Shown one piece after another: positions 1-11,869 of a DNA stretch of 64,000 nucleotides. Origin of the DNA: Arthrinium phaeospermum (Eukaryota > Ascomycota > Sordariomycetes > Amphisphaeriales > Apiosporaceae); the NCBI GenBank assembly GCA_006503535.1, contig QYRS01000009.1:434001-498000 (forward strand), given 5' to 3'. The position numbers and the translations under genes were made by a program. Positions within the stretch are counted from its first letter, which is position 1. Every line of letters starts with the position of its first letter. Below the pieces are notes generated by a model. That model did not search any database, was not told the origin of the DNA, and worked only from the letters and a program-made list of their open reading frames with translations.

Positions 1-384
1 GATACCGTGGAATAATTTTTTATTTTAAACTCGAACCTTAATCGATTTATATACGAAGAAATTATAAGTATTATAAATATATACGCTCGGGAATTCCGAG
101 CCGTTATAAATATTAATTAATAAAATATAGAATTAAACCCTTTTAATATTACCGAATTAAAAGGAAATAAAAATATATATAATATATTTCGTATAATATT
201 TATATAAAATATTACCTTTAAAAAATAAATCTTTTTCGATTTCGAAGAATAAATTAAATTATATTTAAATTAATAAATCGAAAATATTTAAAAAAATATT
301 TTTTATATATTAAAATTTACGGAATAAAAATTTTATTAATTAAAATTATAATTATATAATTTATATATTTTATAAATTAATTTT

Positions 385-405
385 ATATAAAAGAGGATTT
401 TTTAT
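385..405 (+). repeat. left copy of a 21-bp direct repeat
   Basis: Identical over 21 bp to 6286-6306 in the same orientation, 5,901 bp away. It holds a purine run (AAAAGAGGA) of the kind that precedes the 3' LTR of retrotransposons. Flanking similarity outside the 21 bp is not convincing by eye. Confidence 0.6.
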
Positions 406-3400
406 AACGATTAATAATACTTTTAATATTAAAATTATATTAAATATTAATTATATAATTTTTATTAAAATTATATTAAATATTAATTATATAGTTTTTT
501 TTAAAATTATAATAAATATCGGCTATATAAAATTCGTAAAAATATATAGCCGTATTAATTAAGGATAAATTATTAAATCGTATAAAATAATAAATAAACG
601 GCCCCCGATTTATATCGATAACGAATCCTGAATTATTTAAAATTAATATTAATTAATTTATATATATTTTTAATTTTTAATCGCGATATTATACTTAATT
701 TATTTATATAAATTTTAATATTTTAATATAACGCGATATATATTTTATTAATATATTCGATATAAAACGTAACGATTAAAAATCGTAAAGTTATTATTTT
801 TTAAAAAATATATCGGAAAAAATAAATATATATTAATTAATTATACGATATTTTTATAAATAAAGTTTAAATATTTATTAATTAATATCGCCGATACGAC
901 TTTTTTAAAAAGAATTATTATATATTTTTTAAAATATATTTATCAATTATATAAAGTTTTTATTTTTATTATATTAAATTCGGAAAAAAATAAAACGAAA
1001 TATATTATTTTTTAAATAATTATTTTAATATTAAAATAAATTATAATTAATATTATACGGATTAAACGGGAATAATTTTTAATCGAATAAAAAAAGAGAA
1101 CCTAAAAAAAATATATAAAAATTTTAAAAATTTTTTTAATAAACTTTAATTTATATAATGAATTTTTAATAAAAATTTTTAAAAAGAAATTTAATTTTAA
1201 AGTTTTATCGTATAAATATATTATAGAATTCGCGATTTAAAAACGGTTTTTATATATATAAAATTAACGTATAAAAGCTTATTTTTTAATTTTTAAATAT
1301 TTATAATCGCCGTTTTCGATTAAAAAAAGGTAAAAAGATATTTAATAAATATTTTATATAATAATTTATTATTAAAAATATTTTTTATTAATTATTAATA
1401 TAACTATATAAAAATTAATCGATAATTATATAATAATCGATAATTATATAATTAAAATTTATTTCGAAATAATTGAAATTAATAAATTATATTTATATAT
1501 TATTTAAAAGTATTATATAATATATTAATATACGATATATAATTTAATCGATTAAAAATATATTATATTTATTATAAATAAAAATATTAATTAATATATT
1601 ATTAATTTAAAGAACGATAAAAAATACGTATATAATTTATAAATATATAATATTTTCAGGATAAATTTTAAAAATTATAACGAATTTTTATAAAAAAAAA
1701 AGGGAATTTTTAATTATTAATAATAATAAAATATTATATCGAAAAAAGAAATTATTAATCTCGACGTTATATAAAATAATATTTATTATTTTATAAACGT
1801 TATATTTTTTTATTATTTAATAAAAAAAAAATTTATTTTATAAAAAATTAACTATATAACGAATTAATTTTTATTTTACGGATAATATAATTAACAATAT
1901 TAAAACGAATTATAAAATATCGACGCCGTATATATTTTAATCATTAATAAATTATAAATCGAAATATATATATAAAAAAATCTCGGAATAAATATTAATT
2001 AAATTTTTAAAGTAATATCGATTTAATTTAAAAATTCGTTTATTATAACTTTTATTAAATCCGTTATTATATAAAGAAATTTAAAAATTATAAAATAATA
2101 TTTTTAATATAATTATATTTTTTTTATTTTTATTATAAACGTTAATCGATTCGAAGTTTATTATAATAATATTTAAAACGTTATTATATAAAAAAACGAT
2201 AACGTACGGTTTTTTATTATTTAGAAATAAAAATATTTATTTTTTAACGTTAATCGTATAAAGTAAATAATATATTTTCGAAATATAATTTCGATATTTT
2301 TATTAACGATTTAAATATTCTCGTATAAAAAAATTATATAATTTTTTTAAAAACGTTAAATATAATAATATCGAATTAATAAATTTAAAAGAGATTTAGA
2401 AATTTTATTTATAATATTAATTATATAATTCGGCCTCGCGGCGATTTAAATTCTTATTAAAAAATAATTATAAATTTAATTATAAAATTATCGTCGATAT
2501 TATATATTAACGAACGAAACATTTTTTTTATTATTAATATAAATATTTTATTTTAAATCGTTATATTTTTAAAAACTTTTTTATATAAAATATAAAACGT
2601 TTTTTATCGATATTAAATATATATATTAAAAATCTTTAAATATTATTTTTTATAATTTAAGTATTTATTTTAAAAAAAAGTTTTATAATTATATATAAAT
2701 AATAGAAATTATATATAAATAAATATCGATTAAAGTATATTAAATCGTAAAAAAAATTAAAAAATTATACGGTTTATTTCGTTAAATATATAATTTTATA
2801 TAAAGAATTAAATAATTATATCGATTCGGAGATAGTTTTTAAATAATTTTTAAAGTTTTTAATAATATCGCCAGCCTAAATAATTTAATTTCGATATTTT
2901 TTATTTTTAAAACGTATTTTCAAATCGATATATAATCCCCGTTATTATTAAAAATTTAAAATCGTATAAAAGTTATTTATAAAATAATAAAAATATTTTA
3001 AAAATATTATATAAAAATTAATATTAATTAAACGTTAAATATTTATAATAAATTATATTTTTAAATATTTTAATTTTTTCGTTTTAAATAAAAATTTTTA
3101 TATAATATAAAAAAAACGAATAAATCGAATTATATTAAATCGTTATAATTAAAAAGTAAATAATTCGTATCGATACGTACGACGGCTTAAAAAGTTTCTA
3201 CGCTATTTAAATTAAATCGTTTTTTTTAAAAAAAAAAAGAATATTTAAAAAATAACGAAATAAATATATCGATATATACCTCGATATATACCGTATAATA
3301 TATCGATCGGTTAGAATTTTATTAAATATAATTTAAATCGTATATTAAATTATTAAAATATTATAACGAGAATATTTATAATATATTAACTCCCGGTTAT

Positions 3401-6285
3401 ATAGTTATTTTAATTAATATATCGACCTTTAATTATATAATTATTTTAAATTAAATACTGACCTTTAATTATATATAATTTTAAAAATATAATATTTTTA
3501 AATTAATAAAGTATTTTAATATATTTATATTTTAATATAAAAAAAAAAAATATTATAAATTATATCGTCGTAATAATTAAAGAAGAATTATTAAATAATA
3601 ATATATATATAAAGTTTTTTTTATCGTATAAAAATAAAAAAATTACGACTTCGTTTTAAAATTTTAAAAGGATAATATTATTAATATATTTAAAGCTTCG
3701 TTTTAAAAGTTAAATACGAAAAAAATTAATAATTTCGCTATATAAAATATTTTTTAATTTATATAATATAATTTATAATTATATAATTAATAACGGATTT
3801 TTAAAATATAATTTATATATAAAATAAAAAAAAAAATATAAAGCTATATAAAAAATTTAAATTTATTATTTAAAAATATAACGATATCGATAAAGAAAAA
3901 ATCTTAATTTAATTATTAATTATTTAATAAATAAATTAATATTTATTTTTATTTTTAAATTAATATTTATTAAAAATTTTAAAATATATAACGAGTTTTA
4001 AAATATAATATAAATATATATTTAATTATATAAAAAGTTTATTTAAAAAATATATCGAGTTTTTAAAAGAATTTAAATTATATTATTCGGAAAATATAAT
4101 CTTTTAAATTATATTATTATTATATAAATTCGTCGAATTTAGCTTTTATTAATTTAAAACGTATTATAAATATTATATATAAAATTTCGAAATAATAATA
4201 TTTATATACGATTTATATCTTTTATTTATAAATAATAAATCGAATATATTCGATATTATAATAATATAAATTAATAATATATTTAATTTTATTATACCCT
4301 TTTTTTTAAAAAAAGAAAAAAAAGAGTTTATAAAAGCGAAATTTTATACGAAATTAAAAAAAATTTTAATTAAAAATAAATCGATTAAATTTAATAAAAA
4401 AAAGATTTAATTTAAATTATATAATATTATATTTAAATAAAAAAAATAAATTTAATAATTTTATTTTATTAATATTTAAATTATAAATTAAAATTAATAA
4501 TATATTTTTTAATATATAAAAAATATATATATCGTTTTAATATATTAATCGGAAGTTTTATACGATTTTTTCGTTATTATTTAAATTTAAATATCGAAAA
4601 AAAAAATATCGAATATTTTAATATATAATATTATAATAAATTAAAAATTTTATATAAAAATTAAGGTATATTTCTTTCGATTTTTAATATATAAAAATAT
4701 ATTGTTTTATTAACGGTTTTTTTATAAATAATAAAGATTTAATATTTTAATTTAAATATATTCGATAATCGATTAAAAAATATATATATAAAAATAATTT
4801 CGAAATAAAAAAAATATTATATATTAAAATTTAATAAAATATAAAAAGGTTATATAAAATATACTTATAAGCGAATTATATAATATAATTTTAAAAATCG
4901 ATAACGATATCGTATTAAATTTTACATTTTAAAAAATTATATAAAATTTCGAATTTTAAAATATATTAATAATTTTTTATATTAATTTTAAATTATTATA
5001 TAAATATTTCATTAAATTCGATATAACGAATAAAAAAAATTTATAATCGATATTATATTTTTTTAAAAATCGTATAAAAAAAAAAGATTTCGGAAATTTA
5101 TTAAATTAATAATCGAAATAATTCGATTAATATTTTTATTAAAAAGATTTCGAATTAAACGTTTAAATAATTTATTTTTATAAACCGGTTTATTATATAA
5201 ATAAAAGTATATATAAAGAAATTCGAATTTTAATTTAATTAAAAAAAAAGGGTTAAATATTTTTTTTATTATTATATAATTTATAATTATTATCGATATT
5301 TTATTACCGTATAAAAAAAAGAGATAAAGGAAATATAATATTATATTATAATATAAAATTTTAAAAAAAAATTTATCGTATAAAAATTATCGTTATTATT
5401 ATATATTATTTTATAATATTTTAAATTTTATCGTTATTTCGAATTTTATCTTATTTTTTTTTATTATTTAAATTTTTTTTTTATTATTTAAATTTTTATT
5501 ATCGTTATTATTATTATTTATTGTTATTATTATTATTATATTAAATTAAAAAGATAATTAAAATATAATATTAATATTTATATAATTTTTAAATATATAT
5601 ATATTAATTATTTAAATAATCGATAAAATAATAATAATTATAAAACGGATATAAATTTTAAATATATTTATTAAAATAATTAAAGCCGATTATTTTATAA
5701 AAAGTAATAAAAAATATATAAAAATAATTTTCATATTAAATAATTTATAAAATAATTAATTTAAAAGATTTAATAATTCGGATATAAATAATAATATTAT
5801 AATTAAATATCGCGATTATTCGTTTTTTTTATTTTATTATATAATTATTAATATTTAAATATTATTTTAATAAAAAAAATAAAATAATTATATATTAATA
5901 ACGATATTTTAAAAGAAAATATAATTAATAATAAAGTTAATTAATAAAATTATTTATTGATAATTATTATTACGTTTAACGATATTTTATGGTTTAAAAA
6001 TAATAATATATAGATTAATTAAAATATTATTTATATTAATTATCGTACAAAAAAAAAATATAAAAAAAAGTAAATAATTAAAATAAATAAATTAAAATTA
6101 AATTTTATATAAATAATTATAATAATAAAAGTAAATAATTAAAAAAAAAGAAAAATATTTTATATAAAAAATTAAGAAATTTAACGCTTTTTTATATCGA
6201 TAAAAGGGAGGATTTAAATTAATAAATTTATTAATTAAAATATTAAATATTTTAAATAAAAAAAAAAAAGGTTAATTATTAATTC

Positions 6286-6306
6286 ATATAAAAGAGGATT
6301 TTTTAT
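6286..6306 (+). repeat. right copy of the 21-bp direct repeat
   Basis: Exact match to 385-405. It lies about 370 bp inside the right edge of the RIP block. It may be a polypurine tract or part of a terminal repeat of a decayed LTR element. The AT-rich background makes chance matches more likely than in normal DNA, although the GAGG core argues against pure chance. Confidence 0.55.
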
Positions 6307-6974
6307 TAATTAAATATTAATTAAATATTAAACGAAATATTAAATATTATATATAATATTAACGATTACGTTTTTTTTAAATAAATTATATTATTAAAAA
6401 TAAATTAAATAAATATAGCGTTATTTATATCGAAAATAAAAATAAAAAATCGAATAATTTAATATATTTATATAAAATATAGAAAAGTATAAAAAAAAAA
6501 GCATATTTTTTTTAAAAAAAAAAGTTATTAATATTAATATATTTAATTTAAAAATAATATTTAATACGATTTAAAAGAATTACGTATATTACATATATAA
6601 ATTATTTATTTTATTATATAAAAAAAATTTTACGATCTTTTCTCTTTTAAAATAAATTATATATTATATAGGATCTAAATATATACTATATTATATATTA
6701 CTACCTACCGTACGTACGTACAGAGCCTATTCAACATCTCCCGGTAGCGTGGTAGAGATGTGAGGTCGACGGCTTGTCGGGCTCGTCGGCTTGTCCTTTG
6801 CCAAGTAGGCTTCGGGAGGCAGCAGGTAGCCCAACGTGATTTGACAGGAGTTCGTCGAAATTAGGTAAATATGATTTGAATTCCATCCCTCCTGGTACTG
6901 TTTGATCGGCGTGAAGCTTTTATGTAAAAAAGGGGGCAAGCAGCTTGGCCAAAACGCCGTGAGCTCCCAACATT

Positions 6975-7460
6975 TCACTTGGACCGCTCATCCCGATGCA
7001 TATCCTCTTCCGCAGGAGGCAAAGTCTCGTACCGCTCAGCCCCCTCGGGTAACTTGACGACAGCGGAGCGCGTGTAGATGTGCTTGCCGCCCGCCCAGTC
7101 CAGCCCCTCGATACATCCCCCCTTGATACTGACGGTCCAGCGCGGGGCGCCGTCGGACGCAACGATACGATGGAACAGACGCGATCCACAGTCCCGACAG
7201 AACCAGCAGCGCATAGTACCTCCCGTATCGGTGGGCCGCACATAGCAGCCCAGCTTGGCCTCGAGCTCGGGCGACAGCGGGAAGAGGCCCGCGGCTGGAT
7301 AGATGGCTGAGGTGCCGAACGCGGACCCGGATTGCTTTTGGCATTCGGTGCAGTGGCAGTGGAACAGGGCGATGCGCCGGACCGACGGGGTGGGGAAACT
7401 GACGTGGCCGCATTGACAGCGCACGGTAAGGGGCTGAGCAGAAGCGTCTGTAGATGACAT
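6975..7460 (-). CDS. GFA/CENP-V-type zinc-binding protein
   Basis: Single-exon protein of 161 residues. The start is the ATG of MSSTDAS; the longer upstream reading begins inside non-conserved sequence. The cysteine pattern is that of the GFA (glutathione-dependent formaldehyde-activating enzyme)/CENP-V family: VRCQCGHVSF near residue 15, then HCHCTECQKQSGSAF near residue 33, then CWFCRDCGSRLFH near residue 85. These Cys bind structural and catalytic zinc in the family. Members act on glutathione-thiol adducts or are of unknown function; the true substrate cannot be read here. The length is normal for fungal members. It is the first intact gene beside the RIP block, about 300 bp from its edge. 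Confidence 0.85.
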   Translation of the reverse strand: MSSTDASAQPLTVRCQCGHVSFPTPSVRRIALFHCHCTECQKQSGSAFGTSAIYPAAGLFPLSPELEAKLGCYVRPTDTGGTMRCWFCRDCGSRLFHRIVASDGAPRWTVSIKGGCIEGLDWAGGKHIYTRSAVVKLPEGAERYETLPPAEEDMHRDERSK

Positions 7461-7869
7461 CTTAGAATGGTAGCTAAATGGTGAAAGTCGTCGTGGTCGT
7501 ATGTGAGGCGAGCATTGGCGACACTCATGGTATCGTTGGAGAACTTCTTTTGATGACCTCTGGAGTTGTGGCGGGGTTGAATTAAGCATTGGGGTGGCTT
7601 TGGGGCATCTGGGGTAGAGAGCTCCCTGACATACTGTCTGTCACTACTGCTGTTACAGAGCTTACCACTGATGCCCTCCAATCACAATACATTGGGTTAC
7701 CAGATAGTTCTGAGCAATTGAAACGAATTCGGCTCCTTACATGACCTTTCTTGACTGTTTCTCGCGCATACCATGACAGGTTGGCACGAAGCGACTCGGT
7801 CGCTGGAGAGCCTGCTTTGCCGAGGCAGACAAGCTGTCGCACTCGCAACCCCGCTACGTCATTCACCAT
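7461..7869. other. intergenic, no gene seen
   Basis: Spacer between the GFA-type gene start and the end of the methyltransferase gene, both on the minus strand. Short open frames here lack family features. Confidence 0.5.
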
Positions 7870-8874
7870 TCACAGCCTGAAACACATATAGTTCATCCTC
7901 CGCGTGCTCCCATCCGCCAAATGATCCGTCTGCCCCTCGGCGACGCCCTCCATCTCGACCTCGGTCCGCCACCGCGTCCCCGTCGCCTCGCCCACCTCAT
8001 CCCACAGCCTCTGCCACGACGCGCCGTCGTGCAGGAACCGGCGCTCGCCCCGCACCCCCACGATCTCGCGGGGCGACGTGCTGGCCACCTGCCGGCCGAA
8101 GATCATCGCCTTCTCCTTCCCCTTCCCGTCCGCGCCCGCGCCCTCGCCCACCGACTCCTCCTCCCGAAAGAACCGCACGACCCGCTTCGCCGCGACGACC
8201 TGGTCGGCCCACGTGAAGAGGTGGAAGAAGGCGCTCGCGTGCACGATGCTGATCTGCCCGTCCAGCACCTCCAGCGCGGGGTCGCCACCACCCGTGCCCT
8301 CGGCCTCGGCTAGCGCATTGCCCACCACCAGCGTCGCCTCCTTGCCGAACGCCGCGTCCCGGTCCCGGAACAGCTCGAACCCGGCCTCGATAAACGGACG
8401 CTCCAGGTCGGCGCCGTACAGCCGCGAGGGAGCGACGCCGGACCAGGCCAGGTGCCGCAGCACCTGGCCGACGCAGCACGCCATATCCAAGAACGTGGCC
8501 GTGGAGCCCGGGGCCCGCAGCCGACTTAGGGCGGCCTGGTAGTGCGGGTTATCGACGAAGGCGAGGGACAGGAAGCGGAAGGTGCCGATGCAGGTGTAGG
8601 GCTTTACGGCCCACATCTTGTCTCGCTTCGGCAGGGGGGCACAAGGTGGGGCCCTCGTCAGCTTTCGTCCTCGGATTTCGGAGAATACATAAGACGCAAA
8701 CAACAAGGTGGTGCTACTTACGACGGCATGGATGTGCGCGCTTGCTTCCTCGGCCGGGATGCCGCTGTACTCCTCGAGAAGCTGCCGGATGGGGCCGATG
8801 TCCTCTGGGAGCCCGGCGCGGTAGATTCTTGCTTTGAGCTGCTCCGGGTCGTACGCTTGGTTGGTGTCTGCCAT
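7870..8874 (-). CDS. SAM-dependent methyltransferase of the fungal meroterpenoid type
   Basis: Two exons, 8722-8874 and 7870-8625. The 96-bp intron (GTAAGT start, CTGAC branch site) is in frame, so unspliced translation also stays open, but the spliced protein (302 aa) reads HAVRDKMWAVKPYTCIG across the junction, which fits the family. The start is the ATG of MADTNQAYDP. Motif I is the degenerate LDMACCVGQVLRHL followed by LYGADLERPFI, as in methyltransferases of fungal secondary-metabolite clusters (AusD/Trt5-like). It transfers a methyl group from S-adenosylmethionine to a small molecule, probably a carboxyl or hydroxyl of a polyketide-derived acid. The substrate is unknown. Neighbouring flavoenzymes and an exporter support a tailoring role, but no synthase is present. 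Confidence 0.8.
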   Translation of the reverse strand: MADTNQAYDPEQLKARIYRAGLPEDIGPIRQLLEEYSGIPAEEASAHIHAVVSSTTLLFASYVFSEIRGRKLTRAPPCAPLPKRDKMWAVKPYTCIGTFRFLSLAFVDNPHYQAALSRLRAPGSTATFLDMACCVGQVLRHLAWSGVAPSRLYGADLERPFIEAGFELFRDRDAAFGKEATLVVGNALAEAEGTGGGDPALEVLDGQISIVHASAFFHLFTWADQVVAAKRVVRFFREEESVGEGAGADGKGKEKAMIFGRQVASTSPREIVGVRGERRFLHDGASWQRLWDEVGEATGTRWRTEVEMEGVAEGQTDHLADGSTRRMNYMCFRL

Positions 8875-10204
8875 CTTGGTGTCTTTACTGATCTGTTGGG
8901 GAAAAGAAACCAGATACACGGACCGAATTGGACGAGGTGAGCAGCGCCTTTTTGTGGTATGTAGTCCAGTTAGCCGTTCCCGGCTCCGAGTACCCGGATG
9001 TTGCCTTTCGCCCCCCATGACTTAGGCGGGCGGGTTTCAACTTCGTCGACGCTTGTCAAGGAACCAGTGTTCGTCTGATTGTGATGAGTCATGCCCGGTG
9101 TCGGGAATCATTGTCCACCAGCTGCCGGCGCATTAGATCATGCGTACGGGACGGTACGGGACGGGCTGCGAATATGAAGTAGGTACATAAGCATGTCTGC
9201 GTACTGGTGCGCCACCAGACCCTCTTCCTCCCTCCGGGCTTCCTGGGTGGTAGACCCCCGCCATTTCCGCGTGTATCCGTCAATTACCATGAATCACATT
9301 TATAATACGGCGTTTGCGTATCAATACAGTGTCGCGATACGGTATCTAATATATACCTACTATAAGTATATGGTTGTGTAAGAGTGCACAAGCGATGTGA
9401 AAGCTGTCCTTGTGTGACCCACCCCTCATTGGGCATCGGAAATCTCACAACTAATTACCGCACGAGCTTTAATTTCATGCAACGTCAACATACACCCAGC
9501 CGTATCTGATGATACGAACCTTCGTACAATACGATGAGGCTTCAACTTAAGCACGAAAGGCTCGGCGTCGGCTGTTTGTTTATTGCGTACACTACGGCCG
9601 TTCGGTGCGGACAGCCAATGCCAAGTCTTCAGAGCAAGCCCCCCTGGGATCTGGCGTTCGGAGCCGGAACCCTCCTTCCCCAATCGCACTCCGCCTGGCT
9701 GAGGAAGAAGCAATAAAATGCAAAGTGGCGCTGAGACATTGGATTAGCTGGAAAGCACACCGGGTTTTCAGTGGTCGGTCGGACCTCCTCTGTGGCTGAT
9801 CGCCATGCGTGCCCATCAGCTTGGCATGCGTGCGTGAGGAAGCGTGCGCAAGGGAGAGCGCGTGCATGCATGTCTTTCGGAATGCGTGAGGTCGGGCCGT
9901 TGAACTCGCATGTACGGTGTGCAACGTATAAGAAGGCTACGTCCCGCCCTCGCGCTCCTCAAAACATGAATGTACGCTCCCTATTGCCTAGAAATATCTG
10001 CCGTACTCTTTTGGATATTCCTTCTTTAAACTTTCTACGTTAAATATTATTTTGTTTTTCACAAACAAGGGGGGTAAGTGTGTATGTTATCCCAGGGAGC
10101 GTACGCCGCCCTGCATCATTACCGCCCGAGTCTAGGGGCCCTAAGAAGCCGCTGCGTATCGCGCCGTATGTGAATACCAGGCGAACCTACTATCCAATTT
10201 CGCG
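8875..10204. other. 1.3-kb intergenic region, divergent promoters
   Basis: Lies between the divergently transcribed methyltransferase and FAD oxidoreductase. I see only short shadow frames and no RNA gene. It must hold both promoters, so joint regulation of the two genes is possible. Confidence 0.5.
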
Positions 10205-11788
10205 ATGCTTGGGATATGCAGACTCTGGGCCCTGGTCTGGTTCCTCCTGGACTGGGAACTCCACGCCTGCAGCACCACCAGCCAACCCCGACAATACCAT
10301 GCCGGACCCGAGCAGCTGCGAACCCGCCTCTCCAAGGACGCCCAGATCTTCCTACCGAGGTCCGAGGGGTACCAAAACGCGACATTGAGATGGAGTAGTC
10401 TCTTCGCCCCCGCCCTCGCCGTCGTGGTCGAGCCGAGGACGGAGCGCGACATCCAGGAGACCATCAAGTACGCCAACGAGGCCGGAGCGCCCTTCCTCGC
10501 CATCGGCGGGCGCCACGGCACCACCAAGGCCCTCAACCACGCCAAGAACGCCGTCGGGATCTGGACGCGCGCCATGCGCACCATCTCCGTGCACGAGCCC
10601 CTCGGCCAGGACGGGACGGGCACCGCGACCGTCGAGCCCGGCGTGCAAGCGGGCGAGCTGACCTCGACGCTCTTCGCGCAGGGCAAGGCCGGGGCCTCGA
10701 CGGCGTGCGACTGCGTCGGCGTCATGGGCGCCATGCTGGGCGGGGGGCACGGGTTCCTGCAGGGCCGGTACGGGCTGACGGCCGACAACATGGTGTCGGC
10801 GCGCGTCGTCACGGCCGAGGGGAAGGTGGTGACGGCGTCCCGCGCCGAGAACCCGGACCTGTTCTGGGCGCTGCGCGGCGCGGGGCACAACTTCGGCGTC
10901 GTGGCGTCGGTCGAGTACCGCGTCTTCGCGCGGCGGCCCGAGACGGACGCGTGGGCGTACGAGGAGTTCGTCTTCGCGCACGACCAGCTCGAGAGGGTGT
11001 ACGAGCTGGCCAACGGTATGATTGGGGGGCCGGTGGAGTTGACGCATTACGGGCATTTCGAGCGTCGACTGGGGGTTGATGCCAAACATGTAAGCTGTTG
11101 AGCCCTACCATCCATTGACCCCTTTTACACGATGTCGACCAAGTACTTACTTCGCTATTAGCCCGTGCTCCCCTTCTGGGTCATATGGCAAGGCCCCAAA
11201 GTCCCGACCAAGTACACCGCCCCCCTGCGCGCCCTGGGCCCCCTGTCCACCAAAACGGGCGTCGTCGACATCACCCAGCTCAACGGCATCGCGGGCGCCA
11301 ACCTCTCGTCCCCCTTCTGCGCTCACGGTATTGAGGCCCTACTGTCGCCGACCGGCCTGCGCAAGTGGAACACGACGGCCCTGCGCCGGGCCCTGGACGT
11401 CTTCGCCTCGTTCCCGCCCTACCTGCAAAAGTCGGCGGCGCTGCTCGAGGGCTACGCCACGCAGGCCGTAAAGCGCGTCCCCGACGCCGACACGGCGTAC
11501 CCGGAGCGGTTCAACAACCTGCTCGCGTCGCCCGTCATGATTGCTACCGAAGACGACGGCGGCAAAGGTGGCCTCCAAGCCGAGATGAAGGGGTATGCGG
11601 ACCGGTTCCGCGACGCGCTGGTTGAGGGGAGCGGGGACAGGCTGTACGCGTATGTGAACTATGCCTCGGGGGACGAGGGGTTGGAGGCGGTTTACGGGTA
11701 CGAGCAGTGGCGGCTGGAGAAGTTGAGGAGGTTGAAGCGGGTTTGGGATCCGAAAGGGAGGATGGATTTCTATAATCCTATTTCGTAG
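10205..11788 (+). CDS. secreted BBE-type FAD-linked oxidoreductase
   Basis: Two exons, 10205-11089 and 11162-11788, joined by a 72-bp intron; 503 aa. The N-terminus (MLGICRLWALVWFLL...) is a signal peptide. The FAD-binding PCMH/FAD_binding_4 domain covers about residues 60-240, with AIGGRHGTTKAL providing the His that attaches FAD covalently, and LGGGHGFLQGRYGL further on. No second Cys attachment as in true berberine-bridge enzymes is evident at the usual site, so attachment is probably through the His only. The C-terminus has the BBE domain (YVNYASGDEGLEAVYGYEQW ... LKRVWDP). Family members oxidise alcohols, sugars or alkaloid-like secondary metabolites with O2. The BBE ending and length are normal, so the gene looks intact. 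Confidence 0.87.
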
Positions 11789-11869
11789 TGCTAGTAAGAG
11801 ACCCTGATCGTACATAGGCCTCGTAACGCTACTACCCTCATACCTCTTTTTACTATGCCCTCGTATCCG

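Larger units (their letters stand above)
1..6660. repeat. RIP-degraded AT-rich repeat block
   Basis: Almost pure A/T sequence. The few remaining C and G sit mostly in CpG, while CpA and TpG are very rare, which is the signature of C-to-T mutation at CpA by repeat-induced point mutation. No open reading frame of 60 codons survives on either strand, so nothing here is expressed as protein today. The right edge is abrupt: within about 60 bp around 6660-6720 composition changes to normal genic DNA. The length and a direct repeat near each end (385-405 and 6286-6306) would fit one or more old transposons, but no element family can be named from what is left. Confidence 0.9.

Noticed and set aside
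2280..2520. Reverse-transcriptase-like reading (FIND-LNIL and following residues)
   Set aside because: Many stops and an extreme AT bias make weak motif matches unreliable; a deRIP consensus would be needed.
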